A DNA stretch of 64,000 nt from CAWKDG01 sp963848355 (GTDB lineage Bacteria > Actinomycetota > Acidimicrobiia > Acidimicrobiales > UBA8190). The position numbers and the translations under genes were made by a program. The stretch covers positions 1-64,000 of the forward strand of contig CAWKDG010000001.1 in the NCBI GenBank assembly GCA_963848355.1, read 5' to 3'. Shown in pieces: positions 24,321 through 31,588 of this stretch. Positions within the stretch are counted from its first letter, which is position 1. Each line of letters begins with the position of its first letter. The notes beneath the pieces are model-generated. The model was not told the DNA's origin. It saw only the letters and a program-made list of their open reading frames with translations, and searched no databases.

Positions 24321-24640
24321 GACGGGAGACGGGGATAGACGAGGTGTGCCGGTTGGCGGCGTCTCGGGAGAGCCTCGGCCAGGCCGAGGGCTTCGGCGAA
24401 CTCGTTCGCCGCTCGAGCGAGATCGACGGCCGTGCGTGGCGCCGGGACGATGATGACCCGGAACCCGGCCGCTTCGACCAGCCTGGTCATGGCCGACGTC
24501 GACGGTTGGCGCCGTCCCCGCTCGTAGGCGGAGATGACCGACTGCGGTTCCCCGGCCCGTCGCGCCAGGTCCGTCTGGGTCAGACGGGCGGAGGTCCTCG
24601 CCCCACGGATCAGCCGTGCCCCGGCCGTGTCGTGTCCCAT
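24317..24640 (-). CDS. XRE-family helix-turn-helix regulator, probable antitoxin
   Basis: 107 aa. An XRE/Cro-type HTH fills residues 5-60 (ARLIRGARTSARLTQTDLAR, then GEPQSVISAYERGRRQPS), and the C-terminal part (GFRVIIVPAPRTAVDLARAA) may bind the partner. It starts seven bases after the chorismate mutase stop and overlaps the nucleotidyltransferase gene by four bases. A palindrome directly upstream (24649-24666) is a likely autoregulatory operator. Confidence 0.78.
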   Translation of the reverse strand: MGHDTAGARLIRGARTSARLTQTDLARRAGEPQSVISAYERGRRQPSTSAMTRLVEAAGFRVIIVPAPRTAVDLARAANEFAEALGLAEALPRRRQPAHLVYPRLPS

Positions 24641-24647
24641 CCCACGA

Positions 24648-24977
24648 TTATAGCGTATGCGCTATATCATCCCATCCCATGCCATCGGGACCGAGCTGCT
24701 CGACCTCGAGGAGGGTGAAAGCGTCGATGACGGCCCGCAGCACCTGACGGGCGATGCGGGGGTCGAGACCACCCTGAGCGGCGATATCCCCGACCCGGTC
24801 GAGCATCTGCTCCTCCCGAGGACGGTCGACGACTTTCACGGCGTGGGCACGCTTGTAACGGATGACCTCGGAGATGAGGTCGGCCCGTTCGATGAGGACG
24901 TCGACGAGACGCCGGTCCGCGATGTCCAGTCGGGCTCTGATCGCTTCCAGGTCCTGCGGCGCCGCGGTATCGGTCAC
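24648..24977 (-). CDS. Chorismate mutase, AroQ type
   Basis: 109 aa from GTG 24977. It converts chorismate to prephenate for Phe/Tyr synthesis. All-helical AroQ fold: DLEAIRARLDIADRRLVDVL, IERADLISEVIRYKRAHAVK (the active-site Arg/Lys region), VVDRPREEQMLDRV and LDPRIARQVLRAVIDAFTLL. This is the stand-alone short form without a prephenate dehydratase or dehydrogenase domain. A longer upstream in-frame extension looks non-coding. The XRE/nucleotidyltransferase genes follow immediately. Confidence 0.82.
   Translation of the reverse strand: MTDTAAPQDLEAIRARLDIADRRLVDVLIERADLISEVIRYKRAHAVKVVDRPREEQMLDRVGDIAAQGGLDPRIARQVLRAVIDAFTLLEVEQLGPDGMGWDDIAHTL
24649..24666 (-). promoter_or_regulatory. Palindromic operator before the XRE gene
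   Basis: TATAGCG, spacer TATG, CGCTATA: seven-base perfect arms centred about 17 bases upstream of the XRE start, unusually AT-rich for this genome. It overlaps the last codons and stop of aroQ. A self-repressing XRE protein would be expected to bind such a site. Confidence 0.6.
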
Positions 24978-25075
24978 GCCGTCATCATGGCCTGGCCTAA
25001 CGGGACCGAGGGGAATCCGCTCAAGGGCCGGTGAGGCGGTGTCGAAAAAAGGGGAAAGCGAGGACCCGCCATCAC

Positions 25076-25107
25076 CCACGACCCCCGCCCGGTGCGAGGG
25101 GTCGTGG
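25076..25107 (-). terminator. GC-rich hairpin downstream of the two-repeat secreted protein
   Basis: A perfect 10-bp stem (CCACGACCCC with GGGGTCGTGG) and a 12-base loop lie 31 bases after the minus-strand stop at 25139. A run of six T (minus strand) follows some 25 bases farther on, so it is a plausible but not ideal terminator. Confidence 0.5.
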
Positions 25108-25138
25108 CGCGTCAGGTCGGGTAAAGGGCCGACATCGG

Positions 25139-26209
25139 CTACGGAGAAGAAGCGAAATAGATCGGCACGCTCACGACGTCACCGCCGGCGTCATGGAAGT
25201 CGATCAGGCAGATATCGCCTGCCGCCACCTGGGCCGGGGTGGGGGGACAGGGGTAGTCCGCCGCGTCGGCGATGGGACTGCCGCCCGAGCTGTCGGTGGT
25301 GCAGGCGGTCGGCGCGCACGGTGGACCGACGACTCCCTGAACGATGGTGAAATCGTAAGGACCGAGACCTCCGTTGGACAACGTCGTCACGAGGCCGGGC
25401 CCCGGGGTCTGGGCAATGGGATTGCTGCAGCTGACCGGGATCGGATGGCCGAGGAGGTCGACGGTGGGTTGGTCGGGGTCGCTGTTGCATTCGAGGAAGG
25501 ACCCGACGCTGTTGGCGACATCGCCCGAGCCCGTGAGGCTCACGACGGTGCCGCCCACGAGGCAGGCCCCGGGGCTCATGGTGAGAGTCGGTGTCCCCGG
25601 CGGGGTCAGATTCGGGTTTGTCCCTATGCCGGTGACCGGGAGCTCACAGGGGGTCACGGTGGTCGTGGTGCCGCCCTGGTCGAAGAAGCTGACGGGGGTG
25701 GTAGCCACCTGCCCTCGGTTGTCGCGGAACTCGATGACACAGGAGGCGCCGGCGGCAATCTGAGCGGTCGTGGGGGGGCAGGGGTAGAGAGCCGAATCGA
25801 CGGAGGCGGGGTTGCCGGCGCTGTCGGTCCCGGCGTCGGCGGCACCGAGGGTTCCCGTCACGACATCGAGGGACAGCGGGCCGAGGACACCCGAGGCCGA
25901 GGTCCTCGTCCGCTTGGGGCGCGTGCAGCCCACGGGGACGGTCTGGGGGACGCCGTGGAAGGTGAATGAATAGAGAGGCTCTCCTTGGGTGAGGTTGCAC
26001 TCGAGGACGGCCCCCAAGGAGCGGTGGGTGAAGCCGGTCCCCGTCACCGCCACCGGCTGGCTGGACTGGAGATTGTCGGAGGGTGAGACGGTGAGAGACC
26101 GACCCGACGCCGCCGCCAGGCCGATGGTGGCGACCAGGCCGCCGGCGACGAGGAAGAGGACCAGCACCGTGGTGGAGACGGCCTTCCGGCTGAGCAGTAG
26201 ACGTCTCAT
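25139..26209 (-). CDS. Secreted protein with two homologous beta domains
   Basis: 356 aa from ATG 26209. Signal peptide: MRRLLLSRKAVSTTVLVLFL and VAGGLVATIGLAAASG. Two repeats of about 150 residues follow: SLTVSPSDNLQSSQPVAVTG (about residue 37), GTGFTHRSLGAVLECNLTQG and YPCPPTTAQIAAGASCVIEF, matched by TLTMSPGACLVGGTVVSLTG (about residue 211), SVGSFLECNSDPDQPTVDLL and YPCPPTPAQVAAGDICLIDF. Each repeat keeps paired Cys residues. The strand order resembles neocarzinostatin-like immunoglobulin folds, but no specific function is recognised. It is exported, probably free or wall-associated. Confidence 0.7.
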   Translation of the reverse strand: MRRLLLSRKAVSTTVLVLFLVAGGLVATIGLAAASGRSLTVSPSDNLQSSQPVAVTGTGFTHRSLGAVLECNLTQGEPLYSFTFHGVPQTVPVGCTRPKRTRTSASGVLGPLSLDVVTGTLGAADAGTDSAGNPASVDSALYPCPPTTAQIAAGASCVIEFRDNRGQVATTPVSFFDQGGTTTTVTPCELPVTGIGTNPNLTPPGTPTLTMSPGACLVGGTVVSLTGSGDVANSVGSFLECNSDPDQPTVDLLGHPIPVSCSNPIAQTPGPGLVTTLSNGGLGPYDFTIVQGVVGPPCAPTACTTDSSGGSPIADAADYPCPPTPAQVAAGDICLIDFHDAGGDVVSVPIYFASSP

Positions 26210-26300
26210 TCCCGACCCCCCGAGAGTCTCCAACCCCCTGGCGGTCATTTGTGTCGGCTGACCACCAGGGGGGCAAACGTGACGGAGAAGAGCGAAGGAG

Positions 26301-27419
26301 TCAGACCTTGGCCGTGTCGGCCAGGCGGTCGACCACCTCGACGTACTCCTCGACGAGCTCGTAGATGACGTCGCGGGCCTTGCGGACCTTGGTGGCCCGG
26401 CCGATGATCTGGCCACAGGGGTTGAAGGCGACGTCCTTCGACTGGGCCGGGAAGCGGTGGCCCGAGCCGACGGCGTCGATGGCCACCATCATCTGCAGGG
26501 GCATGGGGAGCGGGTCGGGGGTGTCGTCGCGGCCCCAGGCCTCGGTCCAGTCGTTCTTGAGCATCCGGCAGGGCTTGCCCGTGTAGGACTTGGAGCGGAC
26601 GGTGTCGGATGACTTGGCGTCGAGGAGGGACTTCATCTGCCCCGGGGGCGTCTCGGCCTCCTCCACCGTGAGCCAGAGCGTCCCCGTCCAGACACCCTGG
26701 GCGCCCATGGCCAGGGCGGCGACGATCTGACGTCCCGTGCCCACCCCGCCGGCGGCCAGGACGGGCAGGGGGGAGACGGCGTCGATGACCTCGGGCCACA
26801 GGACGAGGGAACCGATCTCACCGGTGTGACCGCCGCCCTCGGTGCCCTGGCAGACGATGAAGTCGAGGCCGGCCTCCTTGTGGTGCAGGGCGTGCTTGAC
26901 CGAGCCGGCCAGGGCGCCGATGAGGCGTCCCGAGGCCTGGACCTCGGCGATGACGTCGGACGGGGGGGTGCCGAGGGCGTTGGCGATGAGGCGGACCTTG
27001 TCGTGGCGCAGGGCGGCGGCGAGGAGGGGCTTGCCGGTGGCCTCGGTCCATCCCATCATCCCCGAGCGGCGCTGGTCGGCCGGTGTCTCGGGGATGCCGT
27101 GCTCCTCGAGGATGCGGCGGGCGAAGCGGCGGTGGTCGTCGGGGACCATGGAGGTGAGCTGGGCCTCGAGCTTCACCGGGTCGAGCTCGCCCATGCCCTC
27201 GTACTTGCCCGGGATGACGATGTCGACGCCGTAGGACGTGTCGGGGCAGTGCTCGTCGAGCCAGTTGAGCTCGATCTCGAGCTCCTCGGGCGAAAAGCCG
27301 ATGGCGCCGAGGACGCCGAAGCCACCGGCGTTGGATACCGCCGCCACCACGTCGCGGCAGTGGGTGAAGGCGAAGATGGGGAATTCGATGCCGAGGCGTT
27401 CGGCCAGCTCGGTGCGCAC
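26301..27419 (-). CDS. Nitronate monooxygenase / 2-nitropropane dioxygenase family
   Basis: 372 aa, FMN-dependent TIM barrel. The start GTG 27419 is preceded by CAGGAGACAGAC. Motifs: LGIEFPIFAFTHCRDVVAAV, SNAGGFGVLGAIGF, FMN-phosphate-binding CQGTEGGGHTGEIGSLVLWP, PVLAAGGVGTGRQIVAALAM and GAQGVWTGTLWLTVEE. It oxidises alkyl nitronates or acts as an enoyl-reductase-like FMN enzyme; family members are often misassigned. The gene lies downstream of the TetR gene in the same direction with a repeat-filled gap, so the regulator may control it. Confidence 0.82.
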   Translation of the reverse strand: MRTELAERLGIEFPIFAFTHCRDVVAAVSNAGGFGVLGAIGFSPEELEIELNWLDEHCPDTSYGVDIVIPGKYEGMGELDPVKLEAQLTSMVPDDHRRFARRILEEHGIPETPADQRRSGMMGWTEATGKPLLAAALRHDKVRLIANALGTPPSDVIAEVQASGRLIGALAGSVKHALHHKEAGLDFIVCQGTEGGGHTGEIGSLVLWPEVIDAVSPLPVLAAGGVGTGRQIVAALAMGAQGVWTGTLWLTVEEAETPPGQMKSLLDAKSSDTVRSKSYTGKPCRMLKNDWTEAWGRDDTPDPLPMPLQMMVAIDAVGSGHRFPAQSKDVAFNPCGQIIGRATKVRKARDVIYELVEEYVEVVDRLADTAKV

Positions 27420-27436
27420 GTCTGTCTCCTGTCTGT

Positions 27437-27492
27437 ATTGAAAGGTGAGGGATTGAAAGGTGGGATTGAGAGGTGAGGGATTGAAAAGTCAG
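27437..27492. repeat. Imperfect tandem repeat between tetR and the monooxygenase gene
   Basis: Four units of 13-15 bases, each beginning ATTGA(A/G)A(A/G)G (for example ATTGAAAGGTGAGGG), fill the gap and run over the tetR stop codon. The units are AT-richer than the flanks. Confidence 0.65.
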
Positions 27493-28100
27493 GTCGGTGA
27501 GTGGACGTCGACGTCGAGGACGCGACCGAGGGCGGCGGTGACGCTGTCGGCATCCAGGGCGCCAGGGCCGACGCGGTGCTGCATCTCGAGGCCGACCACC
27601 AGGGCGCGGAAGACGGTGGCCAGGGTGTCGGGGGAGGCGACGGGTCCGATGAGGCCGTCGGCGATCCAGGCGGCGAAGCCGCGGGCCATGCGGGCATGGG
27701 CCTCGGCGGCGCGGATGCGCAGGGCGGCGGCCACCTCGGGGTCGCGGGCGGCGCGGAGCCAGAGCTCCTGCTCGAGCAGGAGCAGGCGGCGGGTCTCCTC
27801 GGAAGGGTGGGCGATCAGGTTGGTCGCCACCGCCCGGAGGCGGTCGGCGACGTTCGAGGCCAGCTCGAACTCGGCGGCGATGACGGTGACGAGGGACTGC
27901 TCCCAGTCGTCGAGGAGGGCGAGGAGCATCCCCTGCTTGGACCCGAAGTGGTCGTAGACGGCCCCTGAGGTCCGCCCGGCCGCCTCGGCGACGTGGTCGA
28001 CGGAGACGGCGTCGATGCCGTGCTCGGCGAAGAGCTGGGCGGCGGCCGAGAGCAGGCGGTCACGCGTGTCCGCCTTGCGTTCCTGCTGGGTCCGGGCCAT
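27489..28100 (-). CDS. TetR-family transcriptional regulator
   Basis: 203 aa from ATG 28100, with GAGGAG eleven bases upstream. The N-terminal TetR HTH reads TRDRLLSAAAQLFAEHGIDA, VSVDHVAEAAGRTSGAVYDH and FGSKQGMLLALL; the remainder is an all-helical ligand and dimerisation domain. It is divergent from gadB-like 28321, with palindromic sites (28191-28230) between, and upstream of the nitronate monooxygenase. It probably represses itself, the monooxygenase and possibly the decarboxylase gene. Confidence 0.88.
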   Translation of the reverse strand: MARTQQERKADTRDRLLSAAAQLFAEHGIDAVSVDHVAEAAGRTSGAVYDHFGSKQGMLLALLDDWEQSLVTVIAAEFELASNVADRLRAVATNLIAHPSEETRRLLLLEQELWLRAARDPEVAAALRIRAAEAHARMARGFAAWIADGLIGPVASPDTLATVFRALVVGLEMQHRVGPGALDADSVTAALGRVLDVDVHSPT

Positions 28101-28190
28101 CCCACCCGCTCCTCTCTGTCTTCGGTGCCATTGGCCAGTCCCGTCGGCCTCGGCTTTCGGGCCGCGGCGCTCCTTGCGTCGCCCGGTCAC

Positions 28191-28230
28191 TTGCATAGGA
28201 GAGCCTATGTAGATAGCAACGCCTATGCAA
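28191..28230. promoter_or_regulatory. Nested palindromes, likely TetR operator region
   Basis: CATAGG-AGAG-CCTATG at 28194-28209 is a perfect 6+6 palindrome. A wider one pairs TTGCATAGG (28191-28199) with CCTATGCAA (28222-28230), and a weaker half-site GATAGCAACGCCTATG lies between. The cluster sits midway between the divergent tetR and decarboxylase starts. Confidence 0.65.
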
Positions 28231-28282
28231 CGGCGGCGGAGGCGCTGGCCGGCGGTGTCGGGTGTGGGGAGCCGAGCCGACT

Positions 28283-28288
28283 TACGGT
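28283..28288 (+). promoter_or_regulatory. Possible -10 element (TACGGT) of the decarboxylase gene
   Basis: TACGGT lies 32 bases before ATG 28321, with a GAGGTGG ribosome-binding site between. The palindromes just upstream could block access to it. Confidence 0.4.
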
Positions 28289-28320
28289 GACGGTGAGGCG
28301 AAGGACGAAAGAGGTGGCCC

Positions 28321-29712
28321 ATGGCCTTGCACACCCACGACCCGGCCGAGGCCGACGACGACCTCGTCAGCATCAGGCCGCAGTTCTGTCAATCCGGACT
28401 GGTGGGCGAGGTGCCGCGACTGCGGCTACCCGACAGGGGCATGCCGCCGGGGATCGCCTATCAGATCGTGCACGACGAGCTCCTCTTGGACGGCGCCGCC
28501 CGCCTCAACCTGGCCACGTTCGTGACGACGTGGATGGAGCCGGAAGCGGAGCTGCTGTTCGCCGAGTGCTCGTCGAAGAACATGATCGACAAGGACGAGT
28601 ACCCGCAGACGGCCGAGCTCGAGCGGCGCTGCGTGAACATGATCGCCCACCTGTGGAACGCGCCCGAAGACGGGGAGGCGACGGGCTGCTCCACGACGGG
28701 CTCGAGCGAGGCCTGCATGCTGGCGGGCCTCGCTCTGCTGCACCGGTGGAGGGCCAGGACGGGCCACGGAGCAGGGGATGGAAGCCGTCCCAATCTCGTG
28801 CTGGGCGCCAACGTCCAGGTGTGCTGGGAGAAATTCTGCCGGTACTTCGACGTCGAGGCGCGCCTCGTCCCCGTGAGCGCGGCGACCCCGTACCTCACCG
28901 CTGCCGGCGCTGTGGCCCACGTCGATGCGGACACCATCGGCGTGGTCGCCATCCTCGGGTCGACCTACGACGGGAGCTACGAGCCGGTGCAGGAGATCGC
29001 CGCCGCCCTCGACGAAGTGGAGAAGTCGAAGGGGATCGACATCCCCGTTCACGTCGACGCCGCCTCGGGCGGTTTCATCGCCCCGTTCCTCGATCCCGAC
29101 CTTCTGTGGGACTTCCGGCTCGAGCGCGTGCAGTCGATCAACGCGTCGGGGCACAAATACGGGCTCGTCTATCCGGGCGTGGGGTGGGCGCTGTGGCGTG
29201 ACCCCTCGGCTCTGCCCGACGAGCTGGTGTTCAAGGTCGACTACCTCGGCGGCGAGATGCCCACCTTCACGTTGAACTTCTCCCGACCCGGCGCCCAGGT
29301 GGTGGGGCAGTACTACAACTTCCTGCGGCTCGGGACCGAGGGCTACCGTGACGTGCAGGCGGCCAGCCGGACGACGGCGACGTGGTTGGCCGGGGCCATC
29401 GAAGGGCTCGGCCCGTTCACCTTGCTGTCGCGTGGCGGGGACATCCCCGCATTCGCCTTTCGGATGGCCGAATCGAGCCGGTTCAGCGTGTACGACGTGT
29501 CCGACGAGTTGCGGGGGCGGGGGTGGATCGTCCCCGCCTACACGATGCCTCCGGCCATCGAGGACACGGCCGTGCTGCGGGTGGTCGTGCGCAACGGCTT
29601 CAGTCAGGATCTGGGCGTCCTGTTCCTCGCCGATCTCCGGGCCGCCGTCGACCGGTTGTCCCGGCGGGGCGACGGGGGCGCCGAGCAGGACCGGACGAGC
29701 TTCCATCATTGA
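28321..29712 (+). CDS. gadB: Glutamate decarboxylase (PLP-dependent, group II)
   Basis: 463 aa. Converts L-glutamate to GABA and CO2 while consuming a proton, classically for acid resistance or GABA metabolism. Motifs: IAYQIVHDELLLDGAARLNL, FAECSSKNMIDKDEYPQTAE, GCSTTGSSEACMLAGLALLH (PLP phosphate and substrate loop), IPVHVDAASGGFIAPFLDPD (Asp that binds the pyridine nitrogen) and SINASGHKYGLVYPGVGW, with the Schiff-base Lys in GHKYG. The length matches bacterial Gad. No glutamate/GABA antiporter is in the window. Confidence 0.9.
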   Translation: MALHTHDPAEADDDLVSIRPQFCQSGLVGEVPRLRLPDRGMPPGIAYQIVHDELLLDGAARLNLATFVTTWMEPEAELLFAECSSKNMIDKDEYPQTAELERRCVNMIAHLWNAPEDGEATGCSTTGSSEACMLAGLALLHRWRARTGHGAGDGSRPNLVLGANVQVCWEKFCRYFDVEARLVPVSAATPYLTAAGAVAHVDADTIGVVAILGSTYDGSYEPVQEIAAALDEVEKSKGIDIPVHVDAASGGFIAPFLDPDLLWDFRLERVQSINASGHKYGLVYPGVGWALWRDPSALPDELVFKVDYLGGEMPTFTLNFSRPGAQVVGQYYNFLRLGTEGYRDVQAASRTTATWLAGAIEGLGPFTLLSRGGDIPAFAFRMAESSRFSVYDVSDELRGRGWIVPAYTMPPAIEDTAVLRVVVRNGFSQDLGVLFLADLRAAVDRLSRRGDGGAEQDRTSFHH

Positions 29713-29713
29713 A

Positions 29714-29758
29714 AGAGGCGGCATCGACAGAGGCGGCATCGACAGAGGCGGCATCGAC
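29714..29758. repeat. Three 15-base tandem repeats after gadB
   Basis: The unit AGAGGCGGCATCGAC occurs three times exactly, beginning just after the gadB TGA, with partial units on both sides. It lies in the 160-base gap before the isomerase gene. Confidence 0.8.
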
Positions 29759-29873
29759 AGAAGGTGGCTGCGCCGACGACGGGGGTCGGTTAGGCGGCGG
29801 ACGGGCGTGGGATACTGCGGCCCGTCAGGCACGGCGCGGCAACGGACCCGCGCCCCGGTAGATCGGAGTCGCC

Positions 29874-30704
29874 GTGTTCAGGACCTCCCCTGTCGTGGCC
29901 GAGGACGAGTGGCACCTCGACCTCGAGGTCGAGGACCACGTGGCCGTGTTGACGCTCAACAATCCCGAGAAGCTGAACGCGTGGAGCTGGGAGTCGACTC
30001 GTCAACTGGGGGCGCGGGCCGACCAGATCCGCTTCGACGAGCGGGTACGGGCCGTGGTGCTGCGCGGGGAGGGCCGGGCTTTCTGTGCCGGGATCGACCT
30101 GGGGATGCCCGAGGACCGGGTCACGGGACGCTCGCCGGCCGAGAAGGCGCGCAATTACTACGAGGGGATCCGCTGGGCCCACGAACGTTTCAAGGTCTTC
30201 GCCGAGCTCCCCCAACCGGTGGTGGCGGCCGTGCAGGGGTACTGCCTCGGCTTCGGCTTCGAGCTGGTGCTGATGGCCGACGTCCGCATCGCCGCCGAGG
30301 ACGCCGTGTTCGCCCTGCCCGAAGCCCAGGTGGGGGTGAGCATCGACGCCGGCGGCGACCTGCGGCTGGCCCACGAGGTGGGGGCCGGCTGGGCCAAGCT
30401 GCTGGCCTTCACGGGGCGACGGATCGACGCCCGGACGGCGGAGCGGATCGGGATCGTCCAGGAGGTCACGTCCACCGGGGAGCTCACGGCGACGGCCATG
30501 GCCGTCGCCCGCGAGATCGCCGACAACGCGCCGTTGGCCGTGCAGAGCATCAAGCGCACGATCGACTCCTTCGCCTACCGGGGGATGACGGAGGCGATGC
30601 GCTTCGCCGCCATGAGTGCGTCGATCGAGTTCGTCTCCGACGACATGCCCGCCGGCTACGCGGCGAAGGCGGCCAAGAGAGCCATCGTCTTCGAGGGGAA
30701 GTAG
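29874..30704 (+). CDS. Crotonase-family protein, dienoyl-CoA isomerase-like
   Basis: 276 aa, enoyl-CoA hydratase/isomerase fold. GRAFCAGIDLGMPED forms an oxyanion strand, followed by PVVAAVQGYCLGFGFELVLM, ADVRIAAEDAVFALPEAQVG and VSIDAGGDLRL. Three acidic residues line up with the delta3,5-delta2,4-dienoyl-CoA isomerase triad (Asp in ADVR, Glu in PEAQVG, Asp eight residues later in SID), while the second hydratase Glu is replaced (AKLLAFTG). Isomerase activity on dienoyl-CoAs from odd-position double bonds is therefore more likely than plain hydration. The next gene encodes a matching reductase. Confidence 0.82.
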   Translation: MFRTSPVVAEDEWHLDLEVEDHVAVLTLNNPEKLNAWSWESTRQLGARADQIRFDERVRAVVLRGEGRAFCAGIDLGMPEDRVTGRSPAEKARNYYEGIRWAHERFKVFAELPQPVVAAVQGYCLGFGFELVLMADVRIAAEDAVFALPEAQVGVSIDAGGDLRLAHEVGAGWAKLLAFTGRRIDARTAERIGIVQEVTSTGELTATAMAVAREIADNAPLAVQSIKRTIDSFAYRGMTEAMRFAAMSASIEFVSDDMPAGYAAKAAKRAIVFEGK

Positions 30705-30709
30705 GGGAG

Positions 30710-31588
30710 GTGGCGCTGCCCGAGCCGCCGCCGGCGGGGACGAGGATGCTCCCGGAGGGCACCTTCGCCGGGAGCACGGTGATCGTCACGGGGGGCGGGA
30801 CCGGGCTGGGCAAGGCCGTCGCCGTGGAGTTCGCCCGGCTGGGGGCGTCGGTGGGGATCGTGTCGCGGCGCCCGGAGCACCGCCAGGCGGGGGTGGCCGC
30901 CGTGGAGGCGGCCGGGGGCCGGGCCGCCCACGCCGGGGCCGACATCCGCGATGCGGCCCAGGTGGCCGCCGCCTTCGACGCCATCGAGGAGGCCTTGGGG
31001 CCGGTCCGGGTGCTCGTGAACAACGCGGCGGCCAACTTCCCGGTGCCGGCCGAGGACCTCTCGCCCAACGGGTGGCGGGCGGTGACGCAGATCGTGCTCG
31101 ACGGCTCCTTCTTCTGTGCGCAGGAGCTCTTCCGCCGGTGTGCGGCGGCCGGCGAGCCGGGGGCGGTGTGCAACATCCTGGCCACCCAGTCGTTCACCGG
31201 GGGACCGGGGATGGCCCACACCGCCGCGGCCAAGGCGGGGGTGGGGAACCTCACGAAGACCCTGGCCGTCGAATGGGCCCCGCAGGGCGTGCGGGTGAAC
31301 GCACTGGCACCGGGGCTGTTCCCCCACGAGGACATGCGGGCGGACCTCCGGGCGCTGCGGACCGAAGGGGAGGACGTCGACGCCCGGCGCTCTCCGGCGG
31401 GTCGGCTCGGACGGCTGCACGAGTTGGGCTGGGCCGCCACCTGGCTGTGCTCCCCGTTCGCCGCCTTCGTGACCGGGCACACCCTGGTGGTCGACGGGGC
31501 CAACTGGTTGCGCCGGGACTTCGTCATGCCCGAGTTCGTCCCCGTGCGCCAGCAGATCGGGGGAGTGCTGGGCGAACGCGACGGATGA
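30710..31588 (+). CDS. Short-chain dehydrogenase, 2,4-dienoyl-CoA reductase-like
   Basis: 292 aa from GTG 30710, or 280 aa from ATG 30746. Rossmann motif VIVTGGGTGLGKAVAVEFAR, then VLVNNAAANFPVPAEDLSPN, NILATQSFTGGPGMAHTAAA and KAGVGNLTKTLAVEWAPQGV, then RVNALAPGLF. The usual Tyr of YxxxK is Thr (HTAAAK), as in peroxisomal and bacterial 2,4-dienoyl-CoA reductases. With the isomerase-like gene six bases upstream it would serve beta-oxidation of unsaturated fatty acids. Its TGA overlaps the ATG of the transporter gene (ATGA at 31585-31588). Confidence 0.8.
   Translation: MALPEPPPAGTRMLPEGTFAGSTVIVTGGGTGLGKAVAVEFARLGASVGIVSRRPEHRQAGVAAVEAAGGRAAHAGADIRDAAQVAAAFDAIEEALGPVRVLVNNAAANFPVPAEDLSPNGWRAVTQIVLDGSFFCAQELFRRCAAAGEPGAVCNILATQSFTGGPGMAHTAAAKAGVGNLTKTLAVEWAPQGVRVNALAPGLFPHEDMRADLRALRTEGEDVDARRSPAGRLGRLHELGWAATWLCSPFAAFVTGHTLVVDGANWLRRDFVMPEFVPVRQQIGGVLGERDG

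Noticed and set aside
27437..27492. Tandem array as a CRISPR
   Set aside because: Units of 13-15 bases with no spacers and no cas genes in the window.
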